Shown in pieces: positions 52,924 through 61,870 of a stretch of DNA of 64,000 nucleotides. Both the position numbers and the translations under genes were made by a program. The stretch is from IMG/VR virus record IMGVR_UViG_3300025645_000002, positions 1-64,000 of that record; one strand, given 5' to 3'. The notes under the pieces were generated by a model. The model saw only the letters and a program-made list of their open reading frames with translations, did not search any database and was not told the origin of the DNA. The first letter of the stretch is position 1. Each line of letters opens with the position of its first letter. Source of the DNA: a virus.

Positions 52924-53820
52924 CTAGAATGTGGTTATGAGGAATTGGGCATCGTCATATGAAGCGTAATTGTAGCTGGCCCAGCCGGTGCTGTTCCCGC
53001 TGGCCCTCTCGCGGTCGAACTGGATTGTTGTTGAATTGATCGCGCGAATTCTGACGTTCTCCATCCATGAGGACCCGTCGATGTCGTTACGCCAGTTCGA
53101 GAAGAAGTCGCAGTTGATCCAGATGTCACTTGTCACCAGCGGCACCCGCAGTGTCTTGTCTACCACGGCACCTGTCGTGATGATGCTTTGCGCTTCTGCT
53201 GCGGTAAGGCTGATCGTGTCCCTGAATGTTGCAATCTCACGGGCGGTATCGAAGGTCAGCGCGCCTGACGGATCAAACCTGCGTATACCGTAGTTCCCGT
53301 CAGGCGTTGGGAGGTCTGTCGAAACAACCTTGTATTGCAGTGCTTCTGCCTCGGGTACATCTTTGCTCATACAGACATACGCGCCAAGGTGGGGCGTGAC
53401 CCTTTCGGTCCCCGCCTCATTAAAGTTGCAGATGTACTGTGTCGCTCTGATCAAACCGTTCGTAGGTAATTTGAAGAACACAATGTCATTGAAGTTCTCG
53501 GACGCGCTCACATAACCCATCGTCACTGACCCATTGTATGCCCATTGGATCGTAGGCATTGATGCTCCAGCGATACGGATTCTGTCGAAAGTTTCTGTAA
53601 AGCCGGTCTGTAAGTTTAGGGCTATGAGATTGTCACATTGGGTGATGTAGGAACTGAACGGGCAGAATCTCCTTTGTTGCTTGTTATTGGTTGATAGGGT
53701 GAAAGGTATGTCCGTTGAACTAAAGCATGTGCCTTCACTCTTCAGATAATAGGTAAAACCCTCGGTCTGATCGACCAAGTTGTCATTGAATTCGTTTCTA
53801 AGAGCGATGCCAAATGTCAT
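52924..53820 (-). CDS. Tail-associated beta-rich protein
   Basis: The ATG at 53820 (MTFGIALRNEFNDNLVDQTE) is chosen over a longer frame that would overlap the gene upstream. The 298-residue product is beta-rich and contains several cysteines and glycine-rich turns. It probably belongs to the fibre or appendage apparatus, given the neighbouring fibre-tip genes. No family recognised for sure. Confidence 0.65.
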   Translation of the reverse strand: MTFGIALRNEFNDNLVDQTEGFTYYLKSEGTCFSSTDIPFTLSTNNKQQRRFCPFSSYITQCDNLIALNLQTGFTETFDRIRIAGASMPTIQWAYNGSVTMGYVSASENFNDIVFFKLPTNGLIRATQYICNFNEAGTERVTPHLGAYVCMSKDVPEAEALQYKVVSTDLPTPDGNYGIRRFDPSGALTFDTAREIATFRDTISLTAAEAQSIITTGAVVDKTLRVPLVTSDIWINCDFFSNWRNDIDGSSWMENVRIRAINSTTIQFDRERASGNSTGWASYNYASYDDAQFLITTF

Positions 53821-53824
53821 GCTG

Positions 53825-54241
53825 TTACCTGTGATGAATGAACTTGATGCGGGTCGGCGGGTTCCTGTCCATGACATCACTCGAACTGGCGCCGTCGATT
53901 GTTTTTTGAGGCTCTGTGTTCGCCGTGACGGTCATTATCTTTGTGGTGTTATTCCAAGACACGACGGGGTTTCTGGACCCCATTAACTGCGGCTGCGGGT
54001 TCCCCGATTGGCTCCATGTCTCGGTATCGGCAACCGGAGACCATACCCCTGAAAGTCGCTTAAAGCGGGTCAGGTACGGGGTGATGGTCCAGAAGCCCAA
54101 GTCGCTGTCAAATGCGGGAACTGATAGTGTCCCTGACCACTGGTCTTCAATCCTTTGAGAGAAAATCAGCCGTGCCACGCCGTCCGTTGAACTGATCAAC
54201 TTCGAGCCATTTGCGCGATATGCTTCAAAGCCGTAAGCCAT
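53825..54241 (-). CDS. DUF6453-like fibre-associated protein
   Basis: The 138-residue product begins MAYGFEAYRANGSKLISSTD, the pattern of a small phage family (DUF6453-like) whose members start with AYG-x-E and follow tip or fibre genes. The body is a beta sandwich (DQWSGTLSVPAFDSDLGFWT). It overlaps the upstream fibre gene by one base (TAATG). It likely caps or decorates a tail tip. Confidence 0.6.
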   Translation of the reverse strand: MAYGFEAYRANGSKLISSTDGVARLIFSQRIEDQWSGTLSVPAFDSDLGFWTITPYLTRFKRLSGVWSPVADTETWSQSGNPQPQLMGSRNPVVSWNNTTKIMTVTANTEPQKTIDGASSSDVMDRNPPTRIKFIHHR

Positions 54242-56313
54242 TAGGTCAGGTCCCCAATGACTACGCGGAGAGTATCGGTTTCATCGTAAACCTCGATCTT
54301 TGCGTCTGATATGACTACGCGCTCACCCGTCACCGCACTAGCAAACGTCCCAAGCACAGCGGAGATCGCGGAAAGACTGGTGACGTTCATACGATCTGCG
54401 GTCACGCTCCCGGTCTTGATGGTTGCACCATCAATGACCGTGCGCCCATAATTGGCTTGGAGCTGAGATCCACCCTTATAGGTGGCCAAGATGACGCGAT
54501 CAGATCCATAGGCTGTCGCGAGCGTTGTTGTGGATACAAGAGTTGATCCACCCTGGTCCCAGTAAACGTATTGCGTACCTGCGGTCCATGTTGCAGATCC
54601 GGCTGCAATGCTTTGCGTTACTGCAGTTCCAGCATTGTCGATGTACGAGATCGTACCAGCGGTCCAACTGACTTGGTTCGCGCCCGGAGAATTGAATTCG
54701 AACTGAAGATCGGTGACCGACAAGTTCCGGTTCCCCACGGTCAGTTTGTTCGTCGCGATTGTATTTGCCGACACAGCGCCGCCGTCGATCTTTGTTGTGT
54801 CGCCGCCGCGGCGCCAATCAGACAGTGTGGTCTCACCGGAGATCGTCACTTTACCGGCTGTGATCGCCCCGAGGTTTCCCTCCTGAATGATCGCTTCACC
54901 TGTCACAGTGTGTCCCACGGATGTTGTGTAATTCGAGGCATTCTGGAATCGGTCATGTGCTCTCACGCGCACCGTGTAGGACGCGCCCGGAGCTGCTTCA
55001 GCCGACCACCTATTTGTAGCAACACCAAAGACGACTTCATTTCCGCCGTTCTGTGAAACTGCAACATCGTAGCCCACCACACCCTCCGCGGCGGGTATGT
55101 TCCATGTCGCTGAGATTTTATAACGGATGCCGTCGACATCTTCCGATGTGACGTTCACGCCCGTTGGGAGGTCTGGCGCTGTGGAGTCTATCTCATCGAA
55201 CACGGCTGCCCGCGCTTCGAAGGCTTCAGTCACATCCACTATTTCCAGTACCCCGAGGCGCAGTGTGCCGTCAGTGGCTCCGGCTACGTTTTGACGCACG
55301 AACGGGAAGATCTTGATTGCGCTGGTTGCCCCGGTAAGATCCAGAACAGTCTTTCCTGTCAACCGCGTCAAGAAGTCCGCAGAACCAGTCATGTAGATGT
55401 ACGCCTGCTGCTCACCTACGCCTGCCGTATAGGTCGTTGGAGCCAACTCGTAAGTGGTCCCTGGCTGCCATGCTGTTGCACCAAACCCGAGGGAGACGCC
55501 GCCCATTGTCCCGTTGGATGTCACACGGAACCGCAGCATCACCCGATAAACTCGATCGGGATCAAAAATCAGCCCGAGCATCGGACCAATCTTCTTATCG
55601 CCCGCCGGGAACTCGTAAGCCTCTCCGTACACAGCGTCGTCTTCGTAGAAGTCTCCGGGGACAGGGGGTGTTTTGGTACTCAATAGTGCCGCGTCAGGTG
55701 TAGTTGTCCAAAGACCAACCGGTGTCCGCATCAGCGCGTAAGACAACGGCTGTGCAATTCGCACAGCTTCTGCAACCACGGCGTCAAGGCCACCCGCTAC
55801 CGTCGCGTGCCCGAGTCCCGCGAGGGCTACATCCAACTCAGACTGTGTTGAGCTGTTCGCGGATGACAGGCTACTTATCAGGTTTGTCAGGTTTGGTATC
55901 TCTACGTTGTAGAGCTGATCATTAGTGACATTAATCGCATCTCGCTCGACACCGAATTGGGTGAGATCCGCAAGAAGATTATTCACCGTATCTGTGAACG
56001 CTGCCTCGAACGTAGGCTCGTACAGATCCACTTGACTACTGACTTCATTGGCAATCAGGCTGTTTAGGTTCACTGTGATGCTGTTGATTGAGTTGGTGAG
56101 AGCCAATCGTAAGAGCTCGACCTTTTCGTCGGTGTAGAGTGTACCGTCCAGCCCCGTTTGGAGAATGCGTGTCAGGGCCGTGTTGGCGGAGACCTGCGCA
56201 TTATCTGCATCATCCTGAGACGCATCGATCCGCACAGAGTGCAGAGCGAGCGAGTCCAGTGTCTGCTGGCTAAAAGCGGTAAACTCGTTGTCGAGCTCTA
56301 TCAGCGTTGGCAT
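54241..56313 (-). CDS. Tail tip/host-specificity protein with fibronectin-like module
   Basis: The 690-residue product has a coiled-coil N-terminus (FTAFSQQTLDSLALHSVRID), a central beta-rich domain, a fibronectin type III-like module (VNVTSEDVDGIRYKISATWN, then YTVRVRAHDRF), and a C-terminal part that resembles phage J-like tip ends (VTADRMNVTSLSAISAVLGT). This is typical of host-specificity proteins. It overlaps the genes on both sides by one base. Confidence 0.75.
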   Translation of the reverse strand: MPTLIELDNEFTAFSQQTLDSLALHSVRIDASQDDADNAQVSANTALTRILQTGLDGTLYTDEKVELLRLALTNSINSITVNLNSLIANEVSSQVDLYEPTFEAAFTDTVNNLLADLTQFGVERDAINVTNDQLYNVEIPNLTNLISSLSSANSSTQSELDVALAGLGHATVAGGLDAVVAEAVRIAQPLSYALMRTPVGLWTTTPDAALLSTKTPPVPGDFYEDDAVYGEAYEFPAGDKKIGPMLGLIFDPDRVYRVMLRFRVTSNGTMGGVSLGFGATAWQPGTTYELAPTTYTAGVGEQQAYIYMTGSADFLTRLTGKTVLDLTGATSAIKIFPFVRQNVAGATDGTLRLGVLEIVDVTEAFEARAAVFDEIDSTAPDLPTGVNVTSEDVDGIRYKISATWNIPAAEGVVGYDVAVSQNGGNEVVFGVATNRWSAEAAPGASYTVRVRAHDRFQNASNYTTSVGHTVTGEAIIQEGNLGAITAGKVTISGETTLSDWRRGGDTTKIDGGAVSANTIATNKLTVGNRNLSVTDLQFEFNSPGANQVSWTAGTISYIDNAGTAVTQSIAAGSATWTAGTQYVYWDQGGSTLVSTTTLATAYGSDRVILATYKGGSQLQANYGRTVIDGATIKTGSVTADRMNVTSLSAISAVLGTFASAVTGERVVISDAKIEVYDETDTLRVVIGDLT

Positions 56314-57053
56314 TATTTGAAGCCCTTATCCCGCAGTTTATCGAAGCCGTCGCTTTCTGTTTGGCTCATGGTGTCGTCCATGGTCATATCGCCGAGCTCG
56401 ATCTTGAACCGCTGCCAGAGTTCCTGTGACCGGAAGGTAGCGCTCTCGTTGCCAATGGCGCCGAACACGCGTGCCGCAGTGCCCAGTTCCAGCAATGACT
56501 CTAGCGTTGTGGGGACATCGATGACTTCCGTCAGATCAGCAACCTGCGACAACCGTGTCGCTGCCGCTTGGTAATCCACCCGGTAGATGTCGCCATCCGC
56601 CGGTGCTGACAGGATGACCCGATCAGCTCCGACCACACGTACACCGATCCCGGAGACGGTCTCGCGCTTGTTGATGTTGGTGATTACAGTCTCGTCGATG
56701 TTCAGCGTCGTCGCATCATCGTTGCGCGTCACTTCGAGGATCTTGACGATCCCACCCATGAACGGCTCATCCACACTGTCGCGGATATAACGCTCTGCAG
56801 TGTTGCCCGGATCGGTGTTCGAGTCTGCGAAGATGTTTGCCAGGATGTAGCTTGTTCGGGCTGCGGAAGCCTCGAATTTAACATAATCTTGCTTATACGC
56901 CATTTTCTTTGAGAGCGTATTGAGCGTTGCATTGATGTGTGTGATGACCTTCGGCTGGTCCGCATACTCGATGCGCCCCTCGCCGTCGGCGGCCAATCCC
57001 AAGCTCGAGAGTTCACCGTAGCTTAGGATTTCAAAAAATTCACCTAGTAGCAT
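56313..57053 (-). CDS. Virion protein, N4 gp67-like
   Basis: The 246-residue product (MLLGEFFEILSYGELSSLGL at its start) lies next to the large terminase as N4 gp67 does, with a similar size of about 30 kDa. It is acidic and mixed alpha-beta. In N4 gp67 belongs to the tail or neck and is required for assembly. Assignment by position. Confidence 0.7.
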   Translation of the reverse strand: MLLGEFFEILSYGELSSLGLAADGEGRIEYADQPKVITHINATLNTLSKKMAYKQDYVKFEASAARTSYILANIFADSNTDPGNTAERYIRDSVDEPFMGGIVKILEVTRNDDATTLNIDETVITNINKRETVSGIGVRVVGADRVILSAPADGDIYRVDYQAAATRLSQVADLTEVIDVPTTLESLLELGTAARVFGAIGNESATFRSQELWQRFKIELGDMTMDDTMSQTESDGFDKLRDKGFK

Positions 57054-57066
57054 TTTTGTGCATACC

Positions 57067-58767
57067 TCAAACTATGTAAGAATTTATGGGAGAGTCGGAG
57101 TGGCCCTGTGAATCTGGATCATCAAACCCCCAGACATCTTCTGCCTGTGAGGCCTGTGCATCTTCACTCGGCTTCCATGGCTTAAGGTACATCAGCATGG
57201 AGATCGTGTCGATTGCGTCATCGTGTTTGGATTTTATTCCATCCAGCGTTGCCAGTTCGATCTCTCCAATGAACTCTCCCATGATCACGGATGTCTTCAT
57301 CTCGAGCGGGAAGAACATCTTCCCTGCCTTGAACAGTGGCACGACAAGGTTAAAGCGGCTGAGCTTGTCCACTGTCGGGTTAATCCCCGGCTGGCCATTC
57401 TTGCCCTGTGCAAACGAAAACCATGTATTCCGGGTGATCATCTCTGTGGTGATCCAATCAAGGAATGCGCCCTGCTGTCCCGAGATCTCTACCCCGACGG
57501 ACTGCGGCCGGTACGATTGAACCAATCTGAAAAGATCGTTGATGTTCTTGTCCATGGTCTGTTTCTTGCAGACGCCGTCCACCCAGAACCAATCGCCATT
57601 GGCGTTGTAGGCCCAGACGGAAATGACCGAGAAGTCAGCCGACTGCTTCGCCTTCGTGGCGAAGTCAGTCGTGATGTAGAAGTTGAATTTGTGTTTGTTT
57701 TCAAGGAGCGAGGGGCGCGAATACCAGCGGATCTCTTCTGTCTGCACCAGACGCTCTTCGGAGGAGGAGATCCGAAGCATGAGCTCCTGATTGAACGCAG
57801 AGACTGTCCCTTCCAGAACGGCCTTCTCATACTGCTCTTTGACGAAGTCATAGGTGAATCGGTCTTCCCATGCGCCGTTGAACTCTTCCCGCGTGCACGG
57901 AAATCTCTCACAGACCGGCCACACGTTGACGTGCCAAGCCCCTGATTCCACTGCCTCATAAAGCACATCGCCTTTGTTGAACGGTGTGCCGTTGAAGATC
58001 GTCTTGCGGCGGGAAGGATGCAGCGCGAAGTCAACGCCCTTTGTGATGGTATCGCGGATCGACTTCATCGCGGTCTTTGACTTGGCATCATCATCTGAGA
58101 CTAGATCGTCGAGCACGCACAGCGTCGGGCGCTTACCAAAGATCTTGGTTCCGCGCAGGCCGGTCTTCGCACCAAACATCTTGACGCCCAGCCGGTTCCC
58201 CTCTTTGGATTTGAACTCCATGTAGGTATCTGTGATGTGAACATTCGCAGGGGGCAGCCAGTCTTGTAGGAAGTCACTGCTCTGCCAGCGGAACTCAATG
58301 TTCTTGCGCGCAGACTTCACACCGTTATCGATGGAGTCTGAGACGTAGATCATTCCTTCAACGCGGCCAAAGCCATCAATCTCACCAAACACTGCGATGT
58401 AGAGAACCAAGTATTCAAACATCAGCGTGGTCTTCGCCATGCCGCGTGCACAGAGGTTTGCAATGTTATTCTTCTGTCCAGCAATCTGGTCCAGCATCTT
58501 GAGGTGAACAACCGGCGTCTTGTTCTCTTCTCCGTCGCTTCCGTTCACAAGTTTGATGAAGGTTGTGAACTTCAGCGCGAAGGCGGACGGGACGTATTCG
58601 CCGGAGTTGAGTGAGTCGTAATCGACTGCGTTTAGCCATTCATCAACGGTCTTCCGTTCCCGCCCCGTACCAGCGAGCAGCTCTGCTAGCTCGTCGGTGC
58701 CGTCGGCAATGTCCTGGACCAGGACGTCCAATACGTTTGCATTTGTTTCCTGGTCCTGGAGTCTCAT
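57067..58767 (-). CDS. terL: Large terminase, N4 gp68-like
   Basis: The 566-residue product has a Walker A-like CARGMAKTT (about residues 106-114), Walker B LCVLDDL (about 216-222), and the RNase H-like nuclease part with ITTDFATKAKQSAD (Asp near 365) and KHDDAID (about 514-520). The Walker A loop lacks the usual double glycine, as in other N4-like terminases. It packages the genome into the head through the portal and cuts it at the ends. Confidence 0.92.
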   Translation of the reverse strand: MRLQDQETNANVLDVLVQDIADGTDELAELLAGTGRERKTVDEWLNAVDYDSLNSGEYVPSAFALKFTTFIKLVNGSDGEENKTPVVHLKMLDQIAGQKNNIANLCARGMAKTTLMFEYLVLYIAVFGEIDGFGRVEGMIYVSDSIDNGVKSARKNIEFRWQSSDFLQDWLPPANVHITDTYMEFKSKEGNRLGVKMFGAKTGLRGTKIFGKRPTLCVLDDLVSDDDAKSKTAMKSIRDTITKGVDFALHPSRRKTIFNGTPFNKGDVLYEAVESGAWHVNVWPVCERFPCTREEFNGAWEDRFTYDFVKEQYEKAVLEGTVSAFNQELMLRISSSEERLVQTEEIRWYSRPSLLENKHKFNFYITTDFATKAKQSADFSVISVWAYNANGDWFWVDGVCKKQTMDKNINDLFRLVQSYRPQSVGVEISGQQGAFLDWITTEMITRNTWFSFAQGKNGQPGINPTVDKLSRFNLVVPLFKAGKMFFPLEMKTSVIMGEFIGEIELATLDGIKSKHDDAIDTISMLMYLKPWKPSEDAQASQAEDVWGFDDPDSQGHSDSPINSYIV

Positions 58768-58995
58768 TTATACAGTCGCTCCTGCCGCTTTCAGGAGGCT
58801 TTGCGCCTGTGCATTTTGCACCGCTCGGCGGATCGTCTTCTCTGTCGCGTCCCCGGCTTCAAGATGGGTAAGCAGACCATCGACCATGTCATTGGTGTCG
58901 CTGTAGGCGCCGAGAACGATGTCAGGATTGAAGTTGTCCTCTACCTGCTGCATCGTCCATCCGCCGTTGGCGGCCTGTTCAAGTAAAATCCTCAT
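58768..58995 (-). CDS. Small protein between terminase and Acb2-like gene
   Basis: The ATG at 58995 overlaps the upstream stop as ATGA and is chosen over a longer frame. The 75-residue product (MRILLEQAANGGWTMQQVED) is helical and acidic. No motif. It sits directly ahead of the large terminase gene in transcription order, so a terminase-related or regulatory role is possible. Confidence 0.6.
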   Translation of the reverse strand: MRILLEQAANGGWTMQQVEDNFNPDIVLGAYSDTNDMVDGLLTHLEAGDATEKTIRRAVQNAQAQSLLKAAGATV

Positions 58996-59237
58996 ACGCT
59001 TGACCCTTTCGTGGCAGCCTTCACAGCCCACATCGCGCCCTCTTCAATGGCTGTTTGAGCCAAGGCTTTCAGGCGGCGGATCTCGCTTGCGCGTTCGGTG
59101 TCGTCTCCACCCCCCTCAGAAATCTCATCGATGATATCGATGAAGTTTGCAGACAGGGCTTTCAGATCAGAGACCAGATTCTGCTTGCTGGGGTTGAAGT
59201 TGACACCAACGCGGTATTCACCTTTTGAGATTGGCAT
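58992..59237 (-). CDS. acb2: Acb2-like anti-CBASS candidate (DUF7681-like)
   Basis: The 81-residue product reads MPISKGEYRVGVNFNPSKQN at the start, then a helix with DLKALSANFIDIIDEI, and ends with IEEGAMWAVKAATKG. The last part (A-M-W-A-V-K-A-x-T-K), together with the size and helical build, is the hallmark of the Acb2 family. Acb2 hexamers soak up cyclic di- and trinucleotides and so block CBASS defence. Binding has not been shown for this protein, and the family has members with other ligands. Confidence 0.65.
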   Translation of the reverse strand: MPISKGEYRVGVNFNPSKQNLVSDLKALSANFIDIIDEISEGGGDDTERASEIRRLKALAQTAIEEGAMWAVKAATKGSSV

Positions 59238-59266
59238 TATCGTTCGTCCTTCTTCGTTGCGTGAAA

Positions 59267-59914
59267 TTAGAGATTGGGTACGTGGGACTCGCGGCCTAGA
59301 CCGCGCTGCGCGGCCTTGGAACTAGCCTGCTCTAATGGGGGAAAGCCCTTCTTTTGTAGCTCTTTGTTGGCTTCAGCTTCTGTCAGCTTTCCTCCAAGGA
59401 TGTAGTCGACGGCCATCCCCTGCTCGTTATACGGGTCATACCGCGTTGCTTGAAAAACCGGATATCCTCCAGTAGATGCATCCCCTTTAGGTGGGGCCTT
59501 GGACATATTCCGGATCTTCGCAGCTGTGGGGTCTTTGGCGTCATTCTCGAATGTTCGCATGACCGCCTTCAATGCATTGATGTTCTTGGCTCGATCATCT
59601 TCAGCAACGCCGCGCAGGTTTCCGGAGATCAGCATCATCGCGCAGCATCCAATGTGCCACGTATGCGGAAGACCGCTCTCGTCATCGCAGTCCTCACCCA
59701 TCTCGTAAGATGCCAGATGCCGCTTCATCGCCGCAGTCACCCGGCTCACAGACAAGCCTTTGGCCCAGTTCCACGCCGCGTACTTCTTCTCGCCGTAGGT
59801 AAACACAGCAGCAATCGCCATCTCTGCGTCGCCGGGTAGCAAATCCATACGGATTTTGCCCGCATCCAACTTGGCTGCGCCTACGTTCACATCTTGATTA
59901 TCTTTCGGACTCAT
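59267..59914 (-). CDS. DUF5664 dATP/dGTP pyrophosphohydrolase-like protein
   Basis: The 215-residue product begins with a MazG/MazZ-type domain: KIRMDLLPGDAEMAIAAVFT, YGEKKYAAWNWAKG, then RVTAAMKRHLASYEMGED and DDESGLPHTWH. This is the pattern of DUF5664 proteins, some of which hydrolyse dATP or dGTP. The acidic residues around ED/DDE bind metal. In phages with 2-aminoadenine DNA the enzyme works with PurZ, but no purZ is seen in this window. A C-terminal extension of about 75 residues is not accounted for. Confidence 0.75.
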   Translation of the reverse strand: MSPKDNQDVNVGAAKLDAGKIRMDLLPGDAEMAIAAVFTYGEKKYAAWNWAKGLSVSRVTAAMKRHLASYEMGEDCDDESGLPHTWHIGCCAMMLISGNLRGVAEDDRAKNINALKAVMRTFENDAKDPTAAKIRNMSKAPPKGDASTGGYPVFQATRYDPYNEQGMAVDYILGGKLTEAEANKELQKKGFPPLEQASSKAAQRGLGRESHVPNL

Positions 59915-59919
59915 CAGGT

Positions 59920-59988
59920 TCCCTAACTGTGTGGTGTGGTGTGCTTTGGTGTAAGACTTCGCCTATCTGAGCCAGTTAAACAACTGTC
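59920..59988. promoter_or_regulatory. Leader with CA-rich tract ahead of the DUF5664 gene
   Basis: On the minus strand this spacer carries ACACCAAAGCACACCACACC, the same kind of CA-rich tract as at 9742. It lies directly upstream of the DUF5664 gene and downstream of the gp69-like gene. A promoter or translation-leader role is possible. Confidence 0.4.
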
Positions 59989-60696
59989 CTACGGTGTTGT
60001 GGTAATCGGGGTGACATCAACCATGTCAGGGTCGACGGGACGTATCATCTTCTGGTGCGCAATCTCTTGCGTCGTTGTCCCGCCTCGGATCATATCGATC
60101 TGCTTCTGTGCCAGTGCTGCCATTGTCTCGCGCAGCTCCGCCATTCCGCTGTTGTCTGCAACACCGATATCGATCTCGACCTTCTTGGTCTCAGGCTTCT
60201 TGAGGTGTGTCAGAATAGAGTTCGCGGCTTCCGCCCTCACCTTCTCGGAACTCGCAGTCATCATCAGTTCAAGCTGGGTATCGATCGCTTGCTGGTAGAC
60301 GCCTTGGTTCAGAATCCAGGCTGGAATGATAGCTTGCTCAAGCACCATGTTGACCAGTTTGTTCTTGTTGTAATTCGCCACATACGCGGAGATCTCTTTC
60401 TTGCTCCGCCCCGCCGCCACCAGCAACTGATACCGCTGTGGGAAGGTCTTCGCGTACGCGTCCTGATTGGTATATTCCATCATCTTGAAGCTGACGTAGG
60501 TACAGGCATTGAGGTAATCCTCAATCTTGAACCGGCCATCCTTCAACACAGAGCCATAGGTCACGAAGTTTTCACGAATAGTTTTCGCCACTTCAGGATC
60601 CACGGACGCCTGATTGACCTTGTCGAGAAGCTCTTGTGTTGCCGCCTTCTTCAGCTGTGGCGGCATCGCTTCGGTCAGTTCATTTAGCGTCAGCAT
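59989..60696 (-). CDS. N4 gp69-like protein, candidate small terminase subunit
   Basis: The 235-residue product is helical (MLTLNELTEAMPPQLKKAAT) with a probable central DNA- or ATPase-binding coiled part (TSSEKVRAEAANSILTHLKK) and lies at the outer end of the late operon, as N4 gp69 does. In other N4-like genomes the gene beside the terminase operon is thought to be the small terminase. That is inference from position and helical build. Confidence 0.7.
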   Translation of the reverse strand: MLTLNELTEAMPPQLKKAATQELLDKVNQASVDPEVAKTIRENFVTYGSVLKDGRFKIEDYLNACTYVSFKMMEYTNQDAYAKTFPQRYQLLVAAGRSKKEISAYVANYNKNKLVNMVLEQAIIPAWILNQGVYQQAIDTQLELMMTASSEKVRAEAANSILTHLKKPETKKVEIDIGVADNSGMAELRETMAALAQKQIDMIRGGTTTQEIAHQKMIRPVDPDMVDVTPITTTP

Positions 60697-60806
60697 TTGG
60701 GCATGTCCTGCATAATTGGCTCGGGTGCATGCAGGTACATTAAGGTATTCTGAGATCCCCTTCGATCAGCCACCACAAAGGGAAATTCCTCCACCCCAGA
60801 GGCCGA

Positions 60807-60937
60807 TATAAATAACTCTCTTCTTTTGAGGACGAGCAACGCGGTGGAGCCAAAACGAAGTGGCGTAGCGGAGCGGTAGCCACAAAGTTTTTGGTCCATA
60901 AGCTTTGTAAGGACGAGAAAGAAGAGAGTTATTTATA
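60807..60937. repeat. 20-bp perfect inverted repeat with 91-bp spacer
   Basis: TATAAATAACTCTCTTCTTT (60807-60826) is repeated inverted as AAAGAAGAGAGTTATTTATA (60918-60937). The spacer has a direct repeat of GGACGAG next to each arm. It may fold as a long stem at a DNA end or in the RNA. Confidence 0.7.
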
Positions 60938-60953
60938 GAGGTGTATATATATA

Positions 60954-61007
60954 GTATTAAAACTACTTCAGTAAATGGCTCCGCCATTTCCTTCGCAGTT
61001 TTAATAC
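60954..61007. repeat. Second inverted repeat with inner hairpin
   Basis: GTATTAAAACT (60954-60964) and AGTTTTAATAC (60997-61007) enclose AAATGGC-TCC-GCCATTT (60973-60989), a 7-bp stem with a 3-base loop. The inner hairpin has the stem and loop size of a vRNAP promoter but a different sequence from the four early ones. Confidence 0.65.
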
Positions 61008-61344
61008 AGAAGTTAACCATTAGTATAGAAGTGTTATATGTATATTAAGTAATATAAGGATAGTCTTTATATACTCTAATATATCTCTATAGACTCTACT
61101 AAGTATCTCTTAAATATCATTACAAGAGTCTCTCTAGAATATATTTCTTAGAGTATAACTCATTCCCTTAATAATAAGAGAAATCCTTATATAAATAATT
61201 TACATCATATTTTTCATGAAGGGAAATATTCATAAGTATGTCTGAGCTGTCTTCTTATAGGTTACACACTCATACACCAAGATACCCCCCCGGTACTTCT
61301 CCCCTGTAACCCTATCCCTACCCCATCATATCTCCTCCCTCTCT

Positions 61345-61359
61345 AGGGCCACAGGCCCT
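61345..61359 (+). promoter_or_regulatory. Predicted vRNAP early promoter P1
   Basis: AGGGCC-ACA-GGCCCT: a 6-bp stem with a 3-base loop, followed by three bases and GGATT at 61363. On the template strand the loop is TGT with a central G, the purine that N4 vRNAP reads at -11. Counting 11 bases from loop centre puts +1 at G61363. It lies 27 bp before the first early gene. Confidence 0.85.
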
Positions 61360-61385
61360 CATGGATTAACATAGGAGTATCCCTC

Positions 61386-61721
61386 ATGGCTAAGGTCATC
61401 ACATCATTTCGTACCGCTGCATCTGACTCACTCATGGCAGTCAGCAACTCAGTCAACGTAATCTCCAAGGCAGCATCATCTGCCTCCCTCTACATGGACC
61501 AAGTCGAAGCCCACGCTGGCTACGTCTCAGCCACAGCCAAGGCCTCTTATCAGTACAGCACTGAAGAGATCAACGCTATCGCCCGTGACAAAGCACGCAT
61601 GCGTATGGCCCAACATCGCGTAGAGCTACAATCAGAGCTCAAAGACCCAGCATTCGCTGAAATGTTTAACTCCATCAAATTCGACGATGAAATCCCTGCA
61701 GCTCCCAAAGCAGTCGCATAA
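61386..61721 (+). CDS. Early protein, 111 aa
   Basis: AGGAG precedes the ATG, 23 bp after the predicted early start site. The product (AKVITSFRTAASDSLMAVSN) is soluble, helical and alanine-rich. No family recognised. It is the first early gene after the AT-rich region and has its own promoter hairpin and terminator, so it should be expressed strongly and at once after infection. Host takeover is a plausible but unproven role. Confidence 0.75.
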   Translation: MAKVITSFRTAASDSLMAVSNSVNVISKAASSASLYMDQVEAHAGYVSATAKASYQYSTEEINAIARDKARMRMAQHRVELQSELKDPAFAEMFNSIKFDDEIPAAPKAVA

Positions 61722-61728
61722 CAACTAC

Positions 61729-61766
61729 AGCTACCTGTCCCTCGTGGATGGGTAGCTCCCCTTTTT
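61729..61766 (+). terminator. Early terminator
   Basis: AGCTACC (61729-61735) pairs with GGTAGCT (61751-61757), then CCCCTTTTT. It ends the first early unit before promoter P2. Confidence 0.7.
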
Positions 61767-61870
61767 ACACTCCGACACACCTTAACGATAGAGGTATCGG
61801 AGGTATACATCTCCCTCTCATCACACCACAGCACGTCACAGCAGCTGTATGCACGTGCATCTAGCCTGTC

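Larger units (their letters stand above)
60697..61344. other. AT-rich non-coding region, candidate genome-end zone
   Basis: About 650 bp between the divergent late and early genes. Two short frames on the minus strand lack ribosome sites and overlap palindromes, and are not called. From about 60,930 on it is very AT-rich. It holds two large inverted repeats (listed separately) and several stretches like TATATATATAG. In N4 the genome ends with their direct terminal repeats lie between the left early genes and the terminase side, so this is the expected spot for the ends or, in the circular form, for their junction. No long direct repeat can be seen within the window. Confidence 0.5.

Noticed and set aside
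60690-61020. Two short minus-strand frames in the AT-rich region
   Set aside because: They overlap inverted repeats, have no ribosome sites and read as low-complexity or mixed sequence.
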